A stretch of DNA of 64,000 bases from Isoptericola halotolerans (GCF_003003075.1 NZ_PVTX01000005.1:216590-280589), one strand, 5' to 3'. Numbered from the stretch's first letter, positions 45,662-56,841 are shown. Made by a program: numbers and translations. Notes: generated by a model not told the origin, from the letters alone.

Positions 45662-48132
45662 GGGCGCGCCACCGGGTTCGCCAGCGTGCCGGCGTAGATC
45701 AGCGAGCTCGACTGGTCGGCCAGGTCCACCATCTGCAGCGTGTTGCGCAGCTGCAGACGGTTCAGGCACGAGTGCGCGAACCGCGCCGCCCGCAGGTCCA
45801 CCCCGGAGTCGAGCCCCGGGTGCTCGGCGTCGTGCCGGTCGAGGCACTCGCCCACCAGCGCCCAGAACCGGTCCTCACCGAGCACGCCGTCGACCGCCAG
45901 GATCCCGGCGAGGTGGCGCAGCACGCCGTCGAACACGTCGGTGAAGATCGCCAGCGCCTTCTCGGCGTCGTCCACGGGCGCCACGACCCGGGCGACGTCG
46001 TCCGGCAGCGTGCCGGCGGCCAGCGCACGGTCGGAGAGCAGCGCGACCTCCTCGCCGATGTCCTTCATGAACGCCCGCCGTACGACGCCGTCGCGCAGCA
46101 CGAGCACCAGGTTCTCGCCGTGCGGCATGAAGGCCAGGTCGTGGGCGCGCAGGCAGTGCACCAGCGGGTACAGGTAGGCGTCGAGATAGGCGCGCAGCCA
46201 GGCCTCGGCGCCGACGCCCGACGCCCGGACGAGCCCCGTGACGACCGCCGCTCCGGAGGCGTCCCGGTGCAGCAGGCTCGCCATGGTGGCCAGCCGCTCG
46301 CCCGGCGCGGTGCGCGGCAGCGGGGACTCGCGCCACAGCGCGGCCAGCATCTTGCGGTGCGCGTTGGGCTGCGGGGTGCGGTGGTAGACGTCGCCGGTGT
46401 ACCCGACCGACGCCAGCTCGCGCAGGACGCCGAACCCCGAGCCGGTCAGGGTGCTGTCGCCCTCCACGAGCCCGGCGACCCAGTCGTTGATCGCCGGGGT
46501 CGCCCGCATGTACGCCGGGCTCAGGCCCCGCAGGAACCCCATGTTCTGGATCGCCAGCGCCACCTTGACGTAGTGGCGCTCCGGGCGGGTGCGGTTGAAC
46601 ATCGTGCGGATGGACTGCTGCGGCGTGTACTCGTCGGCGCCCGGCCCGAGCGGGACCAGGTCGTCGCGTGCCACGTCGGCCGCGAACGTGATCGGCAACC
46701 GGTGCTGCGCCTGCCACGGGTGCACGGGCAGGTAGAGGTAGTCGGCCGGGTCCAGCCCGCGCGTGGTGAGCCGACCGGCGAACGCGGCACGCTCCGCGCC
46801 GGACAGCTCGGCGCCGTACAGCGCGTCCTCGGTCTGGTCCCCCCCGAGGGCCAGGTGGGTGTGCTCGCGGCGTGCCGCGACCCACTGCAGCCGCAGCCGG
46901 CCGCTGCGCTCGGGCGCGAACGCCGCGTAGTCGTCCAGGGAGAAGCCGATGCGCCCGTTGTTCGCGAGGAAGCCGGGGTGCCCCTCGCTCATCGCACCCT
47001 CGACGGCCTGGAAGGTGCCTGCGGTCCGGCGGTGGTCCTCTTCCCGCGCCGCGGGGACCGGTGCCGTGAGGCCGGCGACCAGCCGGGCGGCGTTCGGCGT
47101 GACGCCCGTCAGCTCCCGCTCCCGCTTGGCCATCGCCGCGGCCAACGTGCTCGACAGCTCCTCCAGGTACGTGGCGAGCAGCGCGTCCGGCACCTGCAGC
47201 AGCGGCTGGAGCTCGGCGACCAGGTCCAGCACGTCCACGGGCAGGGCCGCCCCGTCCGGGGAGGTCCGGGTGATCGACGCCGGATCCACCACCCAGTGCT
47301 CGAGCGCGAACGTCCGGGCTGCGAAGGCGTAGCTCGCCCCTGCCAGGTCGAGCCGGTACCTCCCGGAACCGGCCGGGCCGTCCGGGGCCGGCGCGAAGAG
47401 CCGCTCGTGGGCCAGCTCCGCGAGCGCCTTGGCGGCCAGGTGCCGGTGGGCCACCTCCGCGAGGTCGCCGCGCAGGTGGGCAGCGACCGGGGTACCGGCA
47501 CCCAGCGGCGACGCCGCGAAGTCGGCCCGGGTGCAGACGCTCAGCGCCGCGGTCTTCGTGCGGCCCGCGTCGGTGACCGGCACCTCGCGCAGCACCCGGA
47601 ACCCGGCCGCCGCGTTCTTCGCGGCGATCTTCGCGTTCGTCACGTCGGGCTCGACCACGACGCGCGCTCCCCCACGACCTCCCGCTGCGACGTCCGTGAG
47701 ACAGAAGCGGACGACGGCGCCCATGACGGCGTCGGTCAGCCCCGTGCGGCGGCGGGCCGGCTCGTCCGGCGGCGGTGCGACCAGCAGGTGCATGCCGATG
47801 TCCCCGGGCTCCGCGGCGTGCACCGCGGTGAGCAGCACCCGGGCCGGGTCGTACGTCTCGGTGTACACGACCGGCTCGCCGTCGAGCCGGCCGAGCCAGC
47901 CCTCCTGCGCCTCGTCCGCGGCCACCGCCGCGAGGTAGTCGCGCACGCCGTCCACGTCGAGATCGGCCATCGCCCACGCCGACGACGCCGGGTGCGTCAG
48001 CCAGGACTGGACCGTCGCGGCGTCCCGGACCGGCGACACCGCGGTGAACGTCAGGTCCCCGAGCCCGGTGGGCGCGACGAACACGGCCCGCTCCGCGGCG
48101 GGCACGACGGCGGAGGCGGTGGTGGCGCTCAC
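45658..48132 (-). CDS. desCD: Fused acyltransferase (DesC-like) and NIS siderophore synthetase (DesD-like)
   Basis: Residues about 1-205 are a GNAT domain (MADLDVDGVRDYLAAVAADE, GARVVVEPDVTNAKIAAKNA) like DesC, and residues about 215-824 are an IucA/IucC synthetase like DesD (GHPGFLANNGRIGFSLDDYA, YLPVHPWQAQHRL, RTMFNRTRPERHYVKVALA). The first would acylate N-hydroxycadaverine with succinyl- or acetyl-CoA, and the second would condense the units with ATP into desferrioxamine. In Streptomyces these are separate genes. The GTG start overlaps the desB stop as GTGA. Confidence 0.9.
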   Translation of the reverse strand: MSATTASAVVPAAERAVFVAPTGLGDLTFTAVSPVRDAATVQSWLTHPASSAWAMADLDVDGVRDYLAAVAADEAQEGWLGRLDGEPVVYTETYDPARVLLTAVHAAEPGDIGMHLLVAPPPDEPARRRTGLTDAVMGAVVRFCLTDVAAGGRGGARVVVEPDVTNAKIAAKNAAAGFRVLREVPVTDAGRTKTAALSVCTRADFAASPLGAGTPVAAHLRGDLAEVAHRHLAAKALAELAHERLFAPAPDGPAGSGRYRLDLAGASYAFAARTFALEHWVVDPASITRTSPDGAALPVDVLDLVAELQPLLQVPDALLATYLEELSSTLAAAMAKRERELTGVTPNAARLVAGLTAPVPAAREEDHRRTAGTFQAVEGAMSEGHPGFLANNGRIGFSLDDYAAFAPERSGRLRLQWVAARREHTHLALGGDQTEDALYGAELSGAERAAFAGRLTTRGLDPADYLYLPVHPWQAQHRLPITFAADVARDDLVPLGPGADEYTPQQSIRTMFNRTRPERHYVKVALAIQNMGFLRGLSPAYMRATPAINDWVAGLVEGDSTLTGSGFGVLRELASVGYTGDVYHRTPQPNAHRKMLAALWRESPLPRTAPGERLATMASLLHRDASGAAVVTGLVRASGVGAEAWLRAYLDAYLYPLVHCLRAHDLAFMPHGENLVLVLRDGVVRRAFMKDIGEEVALLSDRALAAGTLPDDVARVVAPVDDAEKALAIFTDVFDGVLRHLAGILAVDGVLGEDRFWALVGECLDRHDAEHPGLDSGVDLRAARFAHSCLNRLQLRNTLQMVDLADQSSSLIYAGTLANPVARP

Positions 48133-49511
48133 CGGGCCACCTCCGTCGCCGGCGCGGACGACGCGACCGCGGTGCCGCCGTCGGGCAGGCCGAACTGCTG
48201 GAAGGCGATGCGCCGCTCCACCGCGTAGGGCTCGCGCCCGGTGATCTTCGCGAGGACCACGGAGTTGCGCCAGGGCCCGAACCCGAGGTCCGGCGCGGTG
48301 ACGCCGTGCGTGTGCTCCTCCCCGTTGAGGGTGTGGAGGCGACCGTCGGCGCTCACCGCGTAGTCACGGGTGACGTCGAACCGGCCGCGGTCGTCGAGGA
48401 GCAGCCGGTCGCGGACCGGGTCGAGGAACCCCGGCACGCCTGCGCCGTAGCCCGTGGCGGCCACCACCGCGCGGGTGCGGTGCTCCACCGTGCGGCCGAG
48501 CTGCGCGTGCCGCAGCGTCAGCACGTGCTCGAGCCCGCCGTCGTCGGCCGGCTCGGTGCGGGCCGCGACCACCTCGGTGTCGCTGAGCAGGGTGGTCGGG
48601 ACCTCGCGGCCCAGCGCGGTGCGGCGGTACAGCGTGTCGTAGATGTCGTCGATCAGGTCGCCGCTGATCCCCTTGTAGAGGTTGCGCTGCTCGCGGCCCA
48701 CCAGGTCGCGCAGCTCCGGCGCGAGACCGTGGAAGTGGTCGGTGTACTCCGGCGACGTCATCTCGAGGGTCAACTTGGTGTACTCCATCGGGAAGAACCG
48801 TGGTGACCGGGTCACCCAGTCGAGCCGGTAGGGGCCGGCGTCCTCGAGGAGGTCGCGGTACACCTCCGCGGCGGACTGCCCCGAGCCCACCACCGTGACC
48901 GCGCCGCTCGCCCGCAGCGCGTCCCGGTGCGGCAGGTAGTCGGCCGTGTGGACCACCGGGCCCGCACCGGGGAGACCGGCGGCGGACCGCGCGAGCTCGG
49001 CCAGCGGGGCGGGGAGCCGCGGCGTGGTGCCCACGCCGAGCACCACGTGGCGGGCGAGGTACTGCTCACGGCGAGCCCCCGGGGTGCCGGCGTCGCCGGC
49101 CGTGACCTCCGCCGTGACGACGTACAGGTCCCGCGCGGCATCGTGCTCGACCGCCACCACCCGGCGGCCCCACCGCAGGGTGTCCAGCTGCCCGGCCACC
49201 CAGCGGCAGTACTGGTCGTACTCGGCCCGCAGCGGGTAGAAGGACTCGCGGACGTAGAACGGGTACAGCCGTCCCGTCGCCTTGAGGAACGCCAGGAAGG
49301 AGAACGGCGAGGTCGGGTCCGCCATCGTCACCAGGTCCGCGAGGAAGGGCACCTGGATGGTGGCGCCCTCGAGCATCATGCCGGGGTGCCAGCGGAACCC
49401 GTCCGCCTGGTCCAGGAACACGGCGTCCACGTCAGCCAACGGGTCGGCGAGCGCGGCGAGACCCAGGTTGAACGGGCCGATGCCGATGCCGACGACGTCG
49501 TAGGTCCTCAT
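48129..49511 (-). CDS. desB: Lysine/cadaverine N-monooxygenase (DesB-like)
   Basis: This FAD-dependent enzyme hydroxylates the terminal amine of cadaverine with NADPH and oxygen. The 460-residue product has the FAD motif VVGIGIGPFNLGLAAL, the substrate loop MLEGATIQVPFLADLVTMAD and the NADPH motif VVGSGQSAAEVYRDL, ending with DLGFGPWRNSVVLAKITGRE. The ATG at 49511 overlaps the desA stop. No signal peptide is present. Confidence 0.94.
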   Translation of the reverse strand: MRTYDVVGIGIGPFNLGLAALADPLADVDAVFLDQADGFRWHPGMMLEGATIQVPFLADLVTMADPTSPFSFLAFLKATGRLYPFYVRESFYPLRAEYDQYCRWVAGQLDTLRWGRRVVAVEHDAARDLYVVTAEVTAGDAGTPGARREQYLARHVVLGVGTTPRLPAPLAELARSAAGLPGAGPVVHTADYLPHRDALRASGAVTVVGSGQSAAEVYRDLLEDAGPYRLDWVTRSPRFFPMEYTKLTLEMTSPEYTDHFHGLAPELRDLVGREQRNLYKGISGDLIDDIYDTLYRRTALGREVPTTLLSDTEVVAARTEPADDGGLEHVLTLRHAQLGRTVEHRTRAVVAATGYGAGVPGFLDPVRDRLLLDDRGRFDVTRDYAVSADGRLHTLNGEEHTHGVTAPDLGFGPWRNSVVLAKITGREPYAVERRIAFQQFGLPDGGTAVASSAPATEVAR

Positions 49512-51088
49512 CGCGCGGCCTCCACGGTGTCGTAGCGGTCGAGGTGCGGGTGCACGTCCCGGCACGGCGGCTCCTGCTCGTCGGCGAGCGCCTGACCGGC
49601 CAGGATGCCGTGCGCCGCCCCGCGCACCAGCCCCAGGACGCGGCGGACGTCGGCAAGCGTGACCTCCGGGTTGAGCAGCGTGAGCTTGAGGCACGGCCGG
49701 CCGTCGACGACCGTCCGGGCGACGCTCGCGCGCCCCGAGTCGAACAGCACCCGGCGCACGCGGGCCACCAGGGCGTCCGCCTGGGCGTCCGTGACCCCCT
49801 CGGGCTGGTAGCGGAACAGCACCGTGGACAGGTCCGTGCGGCCGATCAGGTGGAGCTCCGGGTCGCCCGCCAGGTCCGCGTGCACCGCGGCGGCCAGGTC
49901 GCAGACGGCGTCGACCATCTCGCCGATCCCGTCGGCACCCACCGCCCGCAGCGTCGCCCACAGCTTGAGGGCGTCGAACCGGCGCGTGGTCTGCAGCGAC
50001 CGGTCGACCTGGTTGATCTCGGCGTCGGCCGCGCCCGCTTCCGGCACCGGGTTGAGGTAGTCGGCGTACCAGGACGTCCGCGCCAGGTCGGCCGGCTCAC
50101 GCACCAGCACCGCGCTGGCCGACACCGGCTGGAAGAACGTCTTGTGGAAGTCGACCGTGACCGAGCGCGCCCGCTCGATACCCCGCAGCAGGTGGCGCCG
50201 CTCCCTCGAGACGAGCAGTCCGCCACCGTAGGCCGCGTCGACGTGCAGCCACACGTCGGTGGCGTCGCACAGCTCGGCGATCGCCGTGATCGGGTCGAGG
50301 CAGCCGCGGTCCGTGGTGCCCGCCGTGGCCACCACCGCCATGACGACGTCGCCCGCCCTCGCCGTCGTCGCCAGCGCCGCGGCGAGCGCCCCCGGATCCA
50401 TGCGGCCGTCGGCGTCCCCACCTACAGTGACCACGGCGTCGTCGGACAGGCCCAGGATCATGGCGGACTTCGCCACCGAGAAGTGGCTGCTGCTCGTGGT
50501 CAGGATGCGCAGCCGGTCCTGCAGGCCGTGCCGCGCGACACCCCGCAGGCGCGTGCCGTCCGGCCCCGTCAGCGCGCTCTCCCGCGCCGCCAGGAGGGCG
50601 TGCAGGTTGGACTGGGTGCCGCCGGAGGTGAATACGCCGTCCCCGCCGGTGAAGCCGATGCGCTCGTTGGTCCAGGCGATCAGGCGCCGCTCCATGAGCG
50701 TCGCCACCGTGGACTGGTCGTAGGTGTCCACCGACGTGTTGATCGCGGCGAGCATCGCCTCCGCGCCGACGGCCGGGATCGCCACGGGGCAGTTCAGGTG
50801 CGCCGCGTACGCGGGGTCGTGGAACCACACCGCGTGGGTCGCGTAGAGGTCTGCCGTCTCGCGCAGCGCGTCGTCGGCACCGATGCCCGGCGCGTCGAGG
50901 TCGACACCGTCCACGAGGGCGGCCAGCTCGGTGCGGCTCGCCCCGCTCCAGGGCTGGTCGACGACGGCGAGACGGGCCGCGACGTCGTCGACGACGCGGC
51001 CGACGGTGCGGGCGTAGGTGCCCGCCGTGCTGCTGTTCAGAAGGGCGTCGGTGCAGGTCAGCGTCGCGTCGGGCGGAGTGGTGGACAC
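49508..51088 (-). CDS. desA: PLP-dependent lysine decarboxylase (DesA-like)
   Basis: DesA converts lysine to cadaverine, the first step of desferrioxamine synthesis. The 526-residue group II decarboxylase has TSGGTQSNLHALLAARE, the PLP-contact WLHVDAAYGGGLL and the Schiff-base lysine in VTVDFHKTFFQPVSASA. The product preference for lysine over aromatic amino acids is inferred from the operon. The start is GTG at 51088, with GAGGAG 9 nt upstream. It is the first gene of the operon and lies behind iron boxes. Confidence 0.92.
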   Translation of the reverse strand: MSTTPPDATLTCTDALLNSSTAGTYARTVGRVVDDVAARLAVVDQPWSGASRTELAALVDGVDLDAPGIGADDALRETADLYATHAVWFHDPAYAAHLNCPVAIPAVGAEAMLAAINTSVDTYDQSTVATLMERRLIAWTNERIGFTGGDGVFTSGGTQSNLHALLAARESALTGPDGTRLRGVARHGLQDRLRILTTSSSHFSVAKSAMILGLSDDAVVTVGGDADGRMDPGALAAALATTARAGDVVMAVVATAGTTDRGCLDPITAIAELCDATDVWLHVDAAYGGGLLVSRERRHLLRGIERARSVTVDFHKTFFQPVSASAVLVREPADLARTSWYADYLNPVPEAGAADAEINQVDRSLQTTRRFDALKLWATLRAVGADGIGEMVDAVCDLAAAVHADLAGDPELHLIGRTDLSTVLFRYQPEGVTDAQADALVARVRRVLFDSGRASVARTVVDGRPCLKLTLLNPEVTLADVRRVLGLVRGAAHGILAGQALADEQEPPCRDVHPHLDRYDTVEAAR

Positions 51089-51117
51089 GTCCGTGTGCTC
51101 CTCGCAGGAGGGGATGG

Positions 51118-51151
51118 GTTGGTCAGGCTCACCTAACTTAGCCTCCCCTAA
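51118..51151 (-). promoter_or_regulatory. Two overlapping iron boxes (IdeR/DmdR type) for desA
   Basis: Minus-strand TTAGGTGAGCCTGACCAAC (51118-51136) and TTAGGGGAGGCTAAGTTAG (51133-51151) match the DtxR/IdeR/DmdR consensus TWAGGTWAGSCTWACCTWA at 15 and 14 of 19 positions. They share 4 bp. They cover the -10 and spacer of the desA promoter, so an iron-loaded regulator would block it. Confidence 0.75.
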
Positions 51152-51163
51152 GTCGCAGGTCCA
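51135..51163 (-). promoter_or_regulatory. desA promoter
   Basis: On the minus strand TGGACC (51158-51163) and TAAGTT (51135-51140) are 17 nt apart. The iron boxes overlap the -10 and spacer. Transcription would start near 51127 and read into desA. Confidence 0.55.
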
Positions 51164-51186
51164 GACGAGCCACCATCTGAGACCGC

Positions 51187-51386
51187 GAGGTAGTGGCGCT
51201 CGCGCCGAGGTAGTGCGCGGTTGCGCGAGGTAGTAGCGCTCGCTCCGAGGTAGTGCGCGGTTGCGCGAGGTAGCGCCGCGTCGCGCGAGGTAGTAGCGCT
51301 CGTGCCGAGGTAGTAGCGCTCGTGCCGAGGTAGTAGCGCTCGTGCCGAGGTAGTAGCGCTCGTGCCGAGGTAGCGCGGGGCGGTTC
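51187..51386 (+). repeat. Left 20-bp tandem repeat array
   Basis: Ten units start at 51187 and every 20 bp to 51367; each begins GAGGTAG. Four consecutive units (51287-51366) are identical: GAGGTAGTAGCGCTCGTGCC. Others vary in the second half. There are no spacers, so it is not CRISPR. The array points toward the palindrome at 51394. Confidence 0.93.
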
Positions 51387-51393
51387 GGGTTCC

Positions 51394-51487
51394 GCCGGGT
51401 GTCGGGTCCCGTGCACGGTCGCGTTCACGGGCGCAGGGCGCCCTCCACTTCGGGACTGACGACCGTGCACGGGACCCGACACCCGGC
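51394..51487 (+). repeat. Long palindromic element, copy 3
   Basis: Arms 51394-51421 and 51460-51487 form a perfect 28-bp inverted repeat around a 38-nt loop. The loop has CGTTCAC, an inner stem GGGCGC/GCGCCC and TCCACTTCGGGACTGA. The linkers CGTTCAC and TCCACTTCGGGA are identical to copy 1 in the reverse orientation, although the stems differ. It sits between the two convergent 20-bp arrays, in the gap between thiC and desA. Confidence 0.88.
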
Positions 51488-51510
51488 TTCGACGTTCCCG
51501 CCCGGCGCTA

Positions 51511-53513
<2,003 letters not shown>

Positions 53514-53567
53514 ACCCGCAACGTAGCACGACGCACCGCCGCCCTGCTCAGGCACCCTGCCCGCCGG

Positions 53568-55028
53568 TCACCTGCCCCGGCGCAGGCCTCCGACCTGCAG
53601 CGGGTTCGCCCCGGCGGCTGCCATGAGGTACCAGGACGTGGCCCCCGTGTGCTGCACCTGGAAGTAGCCGAACCCGAACCCGGTGTCGACGAGGCTCGAG
53701 GCGGCCACGACGCCGGAGCGCGCCGGCAGCGGGGCGCCGCCCACCGTCTGGCCGCCGCCGAGCAGGTCCTGCGTCCGGCGGACCTCGGCCAGCAGGTCCT
53801 CGGCGCGTCCGGCGTCGCGTCGCCCGCGCCCGCGATCGGTCAGCGCGCAGGCGAGCTGCGCCGTGCCCTCCAGCCAGACGGCGTCCTGGTGCGCCGGGAT
53901 GCCCTCGTACGAGGCCGTCGTCGTGAGGCTCGCGCTCGAGAACGTCACGCCGGAGATGGAGGTTCCCTCGGGTAGCTGCGAGTTCCCGGTGCCCGCGACG
54001 TCGCGGGCGGCGAGGTCCGCGGCCGCCCAGTCGACGGCCCGGCCGTACCGGTTCGCCCGCAGCGCGAGCCAGCTCCAGGTCGCCGGGTCCAGGGGCAGCG
54101 GGTCGGGGTTGATCTCCTCGCCGTCGTTCGTCCCGGTGTAGAAGTACCCGCCGCGCCGGTCCCACATGCGGTCGACGAACTCGCGCGCGTGCCGCTCCGC
54201 CCGGCGCCACCGCCGTCCACCCGCGAGGGCGTCGAGCTGGCGGAAGAACGCCACGCAGTCGACGTTATGCTCGGTCGAACCGTTGGGCACCGGGGCGTTC
54301 GCGGCGTCGACGCCGAAGGAGAATCCACCGAGCGGGCGCTCGGACCAGGTGTTGTCGAGGATCCACTCGCCGATCCGCACGGCGGCGTCCCGGTAGCGGC
54401 GCTCGCCCGTCACGTCGTAGGCGTGCAGCAGCGCGATCCCGGGCCACGCCATGTCGCCGACCGCGGTCCCGAGGAACCCGAACTGCCAGCCGATGTTCGC
54501 GGTGCCGTCAGGCAGCTCGAGTCCGTAGGCCTGCTCCGAACCGTCGTAGAACGTGTACGGGCCGGCGTTGTACCCCTGGCGCAGGCGGCCGTCGTCGTAG
54601 GCCGGGTCGTGCTCCTGGGCGAAGACGAGGCCGTCGGCCAAGACGGCGGCACGCTCGACGTGGCCACCGGCGAGCGAGGCGCAGATCGTCAGGGCGACGT
54701 CGTAGACGAAGGCGGTCGAGAACAGGCCGAGCTGGTCGGCGTAGGACTGAGCCAGCCGGGGACCGGTGTTGACCTCGGGGTAGGCGTCGGTCATCACGCC
54801 GAGGAACTCGTGGGCCCGCCGGACGGACCCGCCGTGCCCGCCGCCGTGGCCGGGCCACGGCGGGCCACCTCGGCCGGTGCGCCCGGCGGCCCACGCCTCG
54901 GCACCGGTGGCGATCGTGAACGCTCCGGCGGCACCCGCGACGAGCACGCCGCGGCGTGAGATCGCCGCGGGCGGGGCGGGGACGACCTCGGCGGTCGGGG
55001 CGGGTGGGACGCGTGACGAACTGGACAT
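53568..55028 (-). CDS. Tat-exported six-hairpin glycosidase-like protein
   Basis: The 486-residue product has a twin-arginine signal (AAISRRGVLVAGAAGAF, cleavage about residue 45). A long helical domain with repeated Trp/Tyr/Asp motifs follows (NAGPYTFYDGSEQAYGLELP, DNTWSERPLGGFSFGVDA), resembling the six-hairpin glycosidase fold. No catalytic residues can be assigned with confidence. The ATG at 55028 lies 6 nt after AAGGAG. It may act on extracellular polysaccharides. It is not in a clear operon with thiC. Confidence 0.7.
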   Translation of the reverse strand: MSSSSRVPPAPTAEVVPAPPAAISRRGVLVAGAAGAFTIATGAEAWAAGRTGRGGPPWPGHGGGHGGSVRRAHEFLGVMTDAYPEVNTGPRLAQSYADQLGLFSTAFVYDVALTICASLAGGHVERAAVLADGLVFAQEHDPAYDDGRLRQGYNAGPYTFYDGSEQAYGLELPDGTANIGWQFGFLGTAVGDMAWPGIALLHAYDVTGERRYRDAAVRIGEWILDNTWSERPLGGFSFGVDAANAPVPNGSTEHNVDCVAFFRQLDALAGGRRWRRAERHAREFVDRMWDRRGGYFYTGTNDGEEINPDPLPLDPATWSWLALRANRYGRAVDWAAADLAARDVAGTGNSQLPEGTSISGVTFSSASLTTTASYEGIPAHQDAVWLEGTAQLACALTDRGRGRRDAGRAEDLLAEVRRTQDLLGGGQTVGGAPLPARSGVVAASSLVDTGFGFGYFQVQHTGATSWYLMAAAGANPLQVGGLRRGR

Positions 55029-55153
55029 GAGCATCTCCTTCGATGGTCCGCACCCCCACCGTTGGGGGCAGCACTCAAAGGTTACTCGTGTCACCCGCCG
55101 GCGTGAAGAGGCGTCACCGGGCGGTTCCGGAGGGGCTGCTCTCGCAGGAGGGC

Positions 55154-55585
55154 TCAGGCCAGGCGGACGACGGCCTGCGCCCGGCCGAGAACCTTGACGT
55201 CCTCGTGGGTGACCGTGAGGTCGACGCGGACCGTGCCGGCGTCCGGGTCGACCGCGCCGACCGTCGCGACGACGTCGACGACGGCGGTGCCGCGGGCCGG
55301 CACCGGCACGGGCTTGGTGAAGCGTGTGCCGTACCGGACGATCGCGCCCGGGTCGCCGACCCAGTCGGTGACGACGCCGATCACGGAGCCCATCGTGCAC
55401 ATGCCGTGAGCGATCACGCCCGGGAGCCCGACCTCGGTCGCGAACCCCTCGTCCCAGTGGATCGGGTTGAAGTCGCCGCTGGCACCCGCGTAGCGGACCA
55501 ACGTGGCGCGGTCGAGCTCGATGGCGCGGGAGGCGACGACGTCGCCGACCGTGAGCGAGGCCAGCTCGGGTCCCTGCTCGGACAT
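55154..55585 (-). CDS. hadB: MaoC-like (R)-hydratase, HadB-like subunit
   Basis: The 143-residue hot-dog-fold protein has the hydratase motif YAGASGDFNPIHWDEGFA with the catalytic Asp and His, then GVIAHGMCTMGSVIGVVTDW. With the adjacent gene it would form a heterodimeric (3R)-hydroxyacyl dehydratase, as HadA/HadB in mycobacteria. The true substrate here is not known. The start overlaps the upstream gene as TGATG. Confidence 0.85.
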   Translation of the reverse strand: MSEQGPELASLTVGDVVASRAIELDRATLVRYAGASGDFNPIHWDEGFATEVGLPGVIAHGMCTMGSVIGVVTDWVGDPGAIVRYGTRFTKPVPVPARGTAVVDVVATVGAVDPDAGTVRVDLTVTHEDVKVLGRAQAVVRLA

Positions 55586-56061
55586 CAGGAGTCCTCCCCG
55601 CGGACGACCAGGCTGGAGGTCACCGTGGCGACGTGCTCGCCCGGAGCGGCGCCGTCGGTCCCGGCGGCGAAGATCTCGCACCGCGTGGTGACCATGGAGA
55701 TGCTGGCCCGCTGCGTCACGGAGTCGACGTGCAGGATCGTCACCAGCTCGTCGCCGGCGACGATGGGGCGATGGTGCTCGAACTTCTCGTCCGCGTGCAC
55801 CACGCGCGAGAAGTCGATCCCGGCCGCGGGGTCGGCGACGTACTGGGACTCGGCACGCTGGGCGATCACCACCGCGAACGTGGGTGGCGCGACGAGGTCC
55901 GGATAGCCGAGACCCCGCGCCGCCACGATGTCGTGGTGCGCGGGGTGCTGGGCGCCGACGGCGGCGGCGAACTCGCGGATCTTCTCGCGCCCTACCTGGT
56001 ACGGCTCGGTGGCCGGGTACTCACGGCCTGCGAAGGCGGTGTCGGGCTGGGTGTTCGCCAC
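55585..56061 (-). CDS. hadA: FAS1-like dehydratase domain protein, HadA-like subunit
   Basis: The 158-residue hot-dog-fold protein starts MANTQPDTAFAGREYPATEP and has KIREFAAAVGAQHPAHHD and the VHADEKFEHHRPIVAGDELV segment. It lacks the catalytic Asp/His of the MaoC motif, which the partner subunit supplies. The stop overlaps the hadB start. The order rpmG-hadA-hadB is conserved in actinobacteria. Confidence 0.83.
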   Translation of the reverse strand: MANTQPDTAFAGREYPATEPYQVGREKIREFAAAVGAQHPAHHDIVAARGLGYPDLVAPPTFAVVIAQRAESQYVADPAAGIDFSRVVHADEKFEHHRPIVAGDELVTILHVDSVTQRASISMVTTRCEIFAAGTDGAAPGEHVATVTSSLVVRGEDS

Positions 56062-56091
56062 GTCGGTGTGGAGTCTCGCGACGAGACCGCG

Positions 56092-56262
56092 TCAGCGGGT
56101 CTCGCGGTGAGCGGTGTGCTTGCCGCAACGCGGGCAGAACTTCGCCATCTCGAGGCGGTCCGGGTTGTTGCGGCGGTTCTTCTTGGTGATGTAGTTCCGC
56201 TCCTTGCAGTCCACGCAGGCGAGCGTGATCTTCGGGCGGACGTCCGCGCTCTTGGAAGCCAT
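56092..56262 (-). CDS. rpmG: 50S ribosomal protein L33
   Basis: This 56-residue protein ([20 protein letters not shown] at the start, HTAHRETR at the end) is a zinc-ribbon L33 with the pairs CVDC and CPRC. It is located near the exit site of the 50S subunit. It lies between tRNA-Met and hadA, the usual place. Confidence 0.95.
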   Translation of the reverse strand: MASKSADVRPKITLACVDCKERNYITKKNRRNNPDRLEMAKFCPRCGKHTAHRETR

Positions 56263-56359
56263 GGTGTGTCACCTCTCGCGCCCCCGGAAGGCGCAACGTG
56301 CGTCAAGGATCTGGGTGGTCCGACGCCGGCCGTCGAACCGTGTGTTGCCGTGTGGTTGG

Positions 56360-56433
56360 TAGCGAGGGCGGGGCTCGAACCCGCGACCTCACGATTATGA
56401 GTCGTGCGCTCTGACCAGCTGAGCTACCCCGCC
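56360..56433 (-). tRNA. tRNA-Met (anticodon CAT, elongator type)
   Basis: A 74-nt cloverleaf is read on the minus strand with acceptor GGCGGGG pairing to CCTCGCT (two G-U pairs), anticodon stem CACGA/TCGTG and loop CTCATAA, and discriminator A. CCA is encoded at 56357-56359. It lacks the initiator features, so it is an elongator. A tRNA-Ile with modified CAT cannot be ruled out by anticodon alone. Confidence 0.93.
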
Positions 56434-56498
56434 GCGCGTGACTCAGCGCGGGACCGTCCACCCGTTGTCTCGGGAGGCGGACCCGCGTCGTGTCACAG

Positions 56499-56571
56499 AG
56501 CCCCGAAAGGGAATCGAACCCTTGACCTTCTCCTTACCATGGAGATGCTCTACCGACTGAGCTATCGGGGC
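56499..56571 (-). tRNA. tRNA-Thr (anticodon GGT)
   Basis: A 73-nt cloverleaf is read on the minus strand: acceptor GCCCCGA/TCGGGGC, anticodon stem TCTCC with loop ATGGTAA, T loop TTCGATT. CCA is not encoded. It is in the Tyr-Thr-Met cluster. Confidence 0.95.
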
Positions 56572-56688
56572 GCGGAGAGAACATTACACGGCCTGGGCGG
56601 TCCGGACGAAATCCAGCTCGCGTGGCCGCACCTGCACCCTCCCCGGGTGCCGGAGCAACCTCACCGAGATGAGGACCGCTCCGTGCGG

Positions 56689-56770
56689 TGGCAGGTGAGG
56701 GATTCGAACCCCCGAAGTCGATGACGGCTGATTTACAGTCAGCTCCCTTTGGCCGCTCGGGCAACCTGCC
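56689..56770 (-). tRNA. tRNA-Tyr (anticodon GTA)
   Basis: An 82-nt class II tRNA is read on the minus strand with acceptor GGCAGGT/ACCTGCC, anticodon loop CTGTAAA, and a long variable arm (CCGTCATCGACTTCGG region). Discriminator is A. CCA is not encoded. It is the first tRNA of the cluster in transcription order. Confidence 0.95.
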
Positions 56771-56841
56771 GAGCAAGGCCGCGGACGACCTTGCGGAGAC
56801 AACCATAGCGGCCCGTCGGCCGCTGCGGAAATCCGTCCGCG

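Noticed and set aside
51187..51386. CRISPR array
   Set aside because: The units are contiguous 20-bp tandem repeats with no spacers, and no cas genes are nearby.
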